Part shown: positions 63,401 to 64,000 of the stretch, one piece after another | Layout: the number at the start of each line of letters is the position of its first letter | How positions within the stretch are numbered: the stretch's first letter is position 1 | NCBI GenBank assembly: GCA_008360975.2 | Contig: CM039189.1 | Location: 14,536,056 to 14,600,055 of the forward strand | Reading direction: 5' to 3' | DNA length: 64,000 bases | DNA from: Lichenostomus cassidix | Taxonomy: Eukaryota > Chordata > Aves > Passeriformes > Meliphagidae | Notes under the pieces: generated by a model | Database searches by the model: none | What the model saw: only the letters and a program-made list of their open reading frames with translations | Told to the model about the DNA's origin: nothing | Position numbers and translations under genes: made by a program

Positions 63401-64000
63401 AGAGTTCTCAGGAAATTTGCTATGTTTTTCCAAAGACCAATCCCAGTTTTTTTTCTGAGAAGAGATTTTGCTACTCATTTTGGCAGGATCTGGCCCAGCA
63501 TTCTTTTTGGTGGGGGATCATGTGCTGAAACTGATATTTGTACATTGCATCCTTTCAAGACGAGGCACAAATGGAGTGGGAATGTCATTCCCTTGTTAAA
63601 ATTAATTAAGTAACCTAACACCGTACATCTGGGGAGAGGACAGAAGGAGAAAGGAAGTTCTCCTTGTTCTCTGTTTACCATTTAAGCCCTGCTGCATGCT
63701 GCAATGGCATCATAGTGCTGTTACTAAGGCCTCCTATGCTCTGCAGCCAGCTGGGCCTAAAGAGTGGCAGAGTTCCTGTTCTGTGGGGTTCATGCTTTGG
63801 GATGACCACATTTTATCCCTGGTTAGAAACTTGTTTTTGTATTTTTTGTTGGTTTTTTTGGTTTGTTTGGTTTTTGGTTTGGTTTTTCTTAGTTTTTCAG
63901 TTTATCATACCTACACTGGATGAGCCAGGGAGAACTTGCTGGCAATATGCTGGGTTTTTAAAAACTCAGTACAGCATGAGAAGGAGTTGAGAATTCTGGA
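60419..64000. other. Non-coding DNA, no gene recognised
   Basis: Unique AT-leaning DNA. A T/G-only stretch near 63835-63900 is low-complexity. No exon, RNA gene or nameable element is visible up to the window edge. Confidence 0.65.

Noticed and set aside
63835..63900. T/G-rich stretch that might be a polypyrimidine/LTR end
   Set aside because: Low-complexity sequence with no partner repeat, primer-binding site or terminal TG...CA pair identified.

Overview
This window looks like vertebrate nuclear DNA, most likely from a bird. The base composition is AT-leaning, stop codons are dense in all six frames, and there are no operons or ribosome-binding sites. The best-preserved interspersed repeat is the 3' end of a CR1 LINE (8223-8720), with the tail wording typical of archosaur CR1. 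The low overall repeat density favours a bird over a turtle or crocodilian. The species cannot be determined from the sequence alone.

I find no protein-coding gene I can defend, no tRNA or rRNA gene, and no CRISPR array. The open reading frames are short (the longest is about 160 codons), are not joined by convincing splice sites, and show no recognisable domain apart from those in retrotransposon relics. The window is best read as intergenic DNA or the inside of a very large intron.

Layout. 1-8.2 kb: unique non-coding DNA. 8.2-8.7 kb: CR1 3' end, plus strand. 8.7-14.6 kb: unique DNA. 14.6-15.6 kb: a decayed reverse transcriptase of L1/Tx1 type on the minus strand, unexpected in a bird. 15.6-21.3 kb: unique DNA with a pyrimidine-rich patch near 16.3 kb and one weak exon-like stretch near 20.7 kb. 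21.3-22.25 kb: three foldback (inverted-repeat) structures, one with a nearly perfect 27-bp stem. 22.25-34.5 kb: unique DNA with a G-rich (minus strand) tract at 27.96 kb and a 23-base poly(A) at 31.65 kb. 34.5-34.8 kb: a second RT relic, of the CR1/L2 group, plus strand. 35.2-35.4 kb: an older CR1 piece, minus strand. 41.56-41.68 kb: a short hairpin beside an (AACTAATA)-type microsatellite. 46.6-46.7 kb: a MIR-like SINE fragment. 59.52-60.42 kb: a tandem array of a unit of about 177 bp carrying CCCTAA telomere-like blocks, bracketed by a 10-bp direct repeat. 60.4-64 kb: unique DNA.

Nothing in the window forms a pathway. Its interest lies in the fossil record it holds: at least three, probably four, retroposon lineages (CR1 of two ages, a CR1/L2-group element, an L1/Tx1-like element and MIR), plus the telomere-like minisatellite and the foldback cluster. 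Family assignments come from reading motifs by eye against remembered family signatures, not from database searches.
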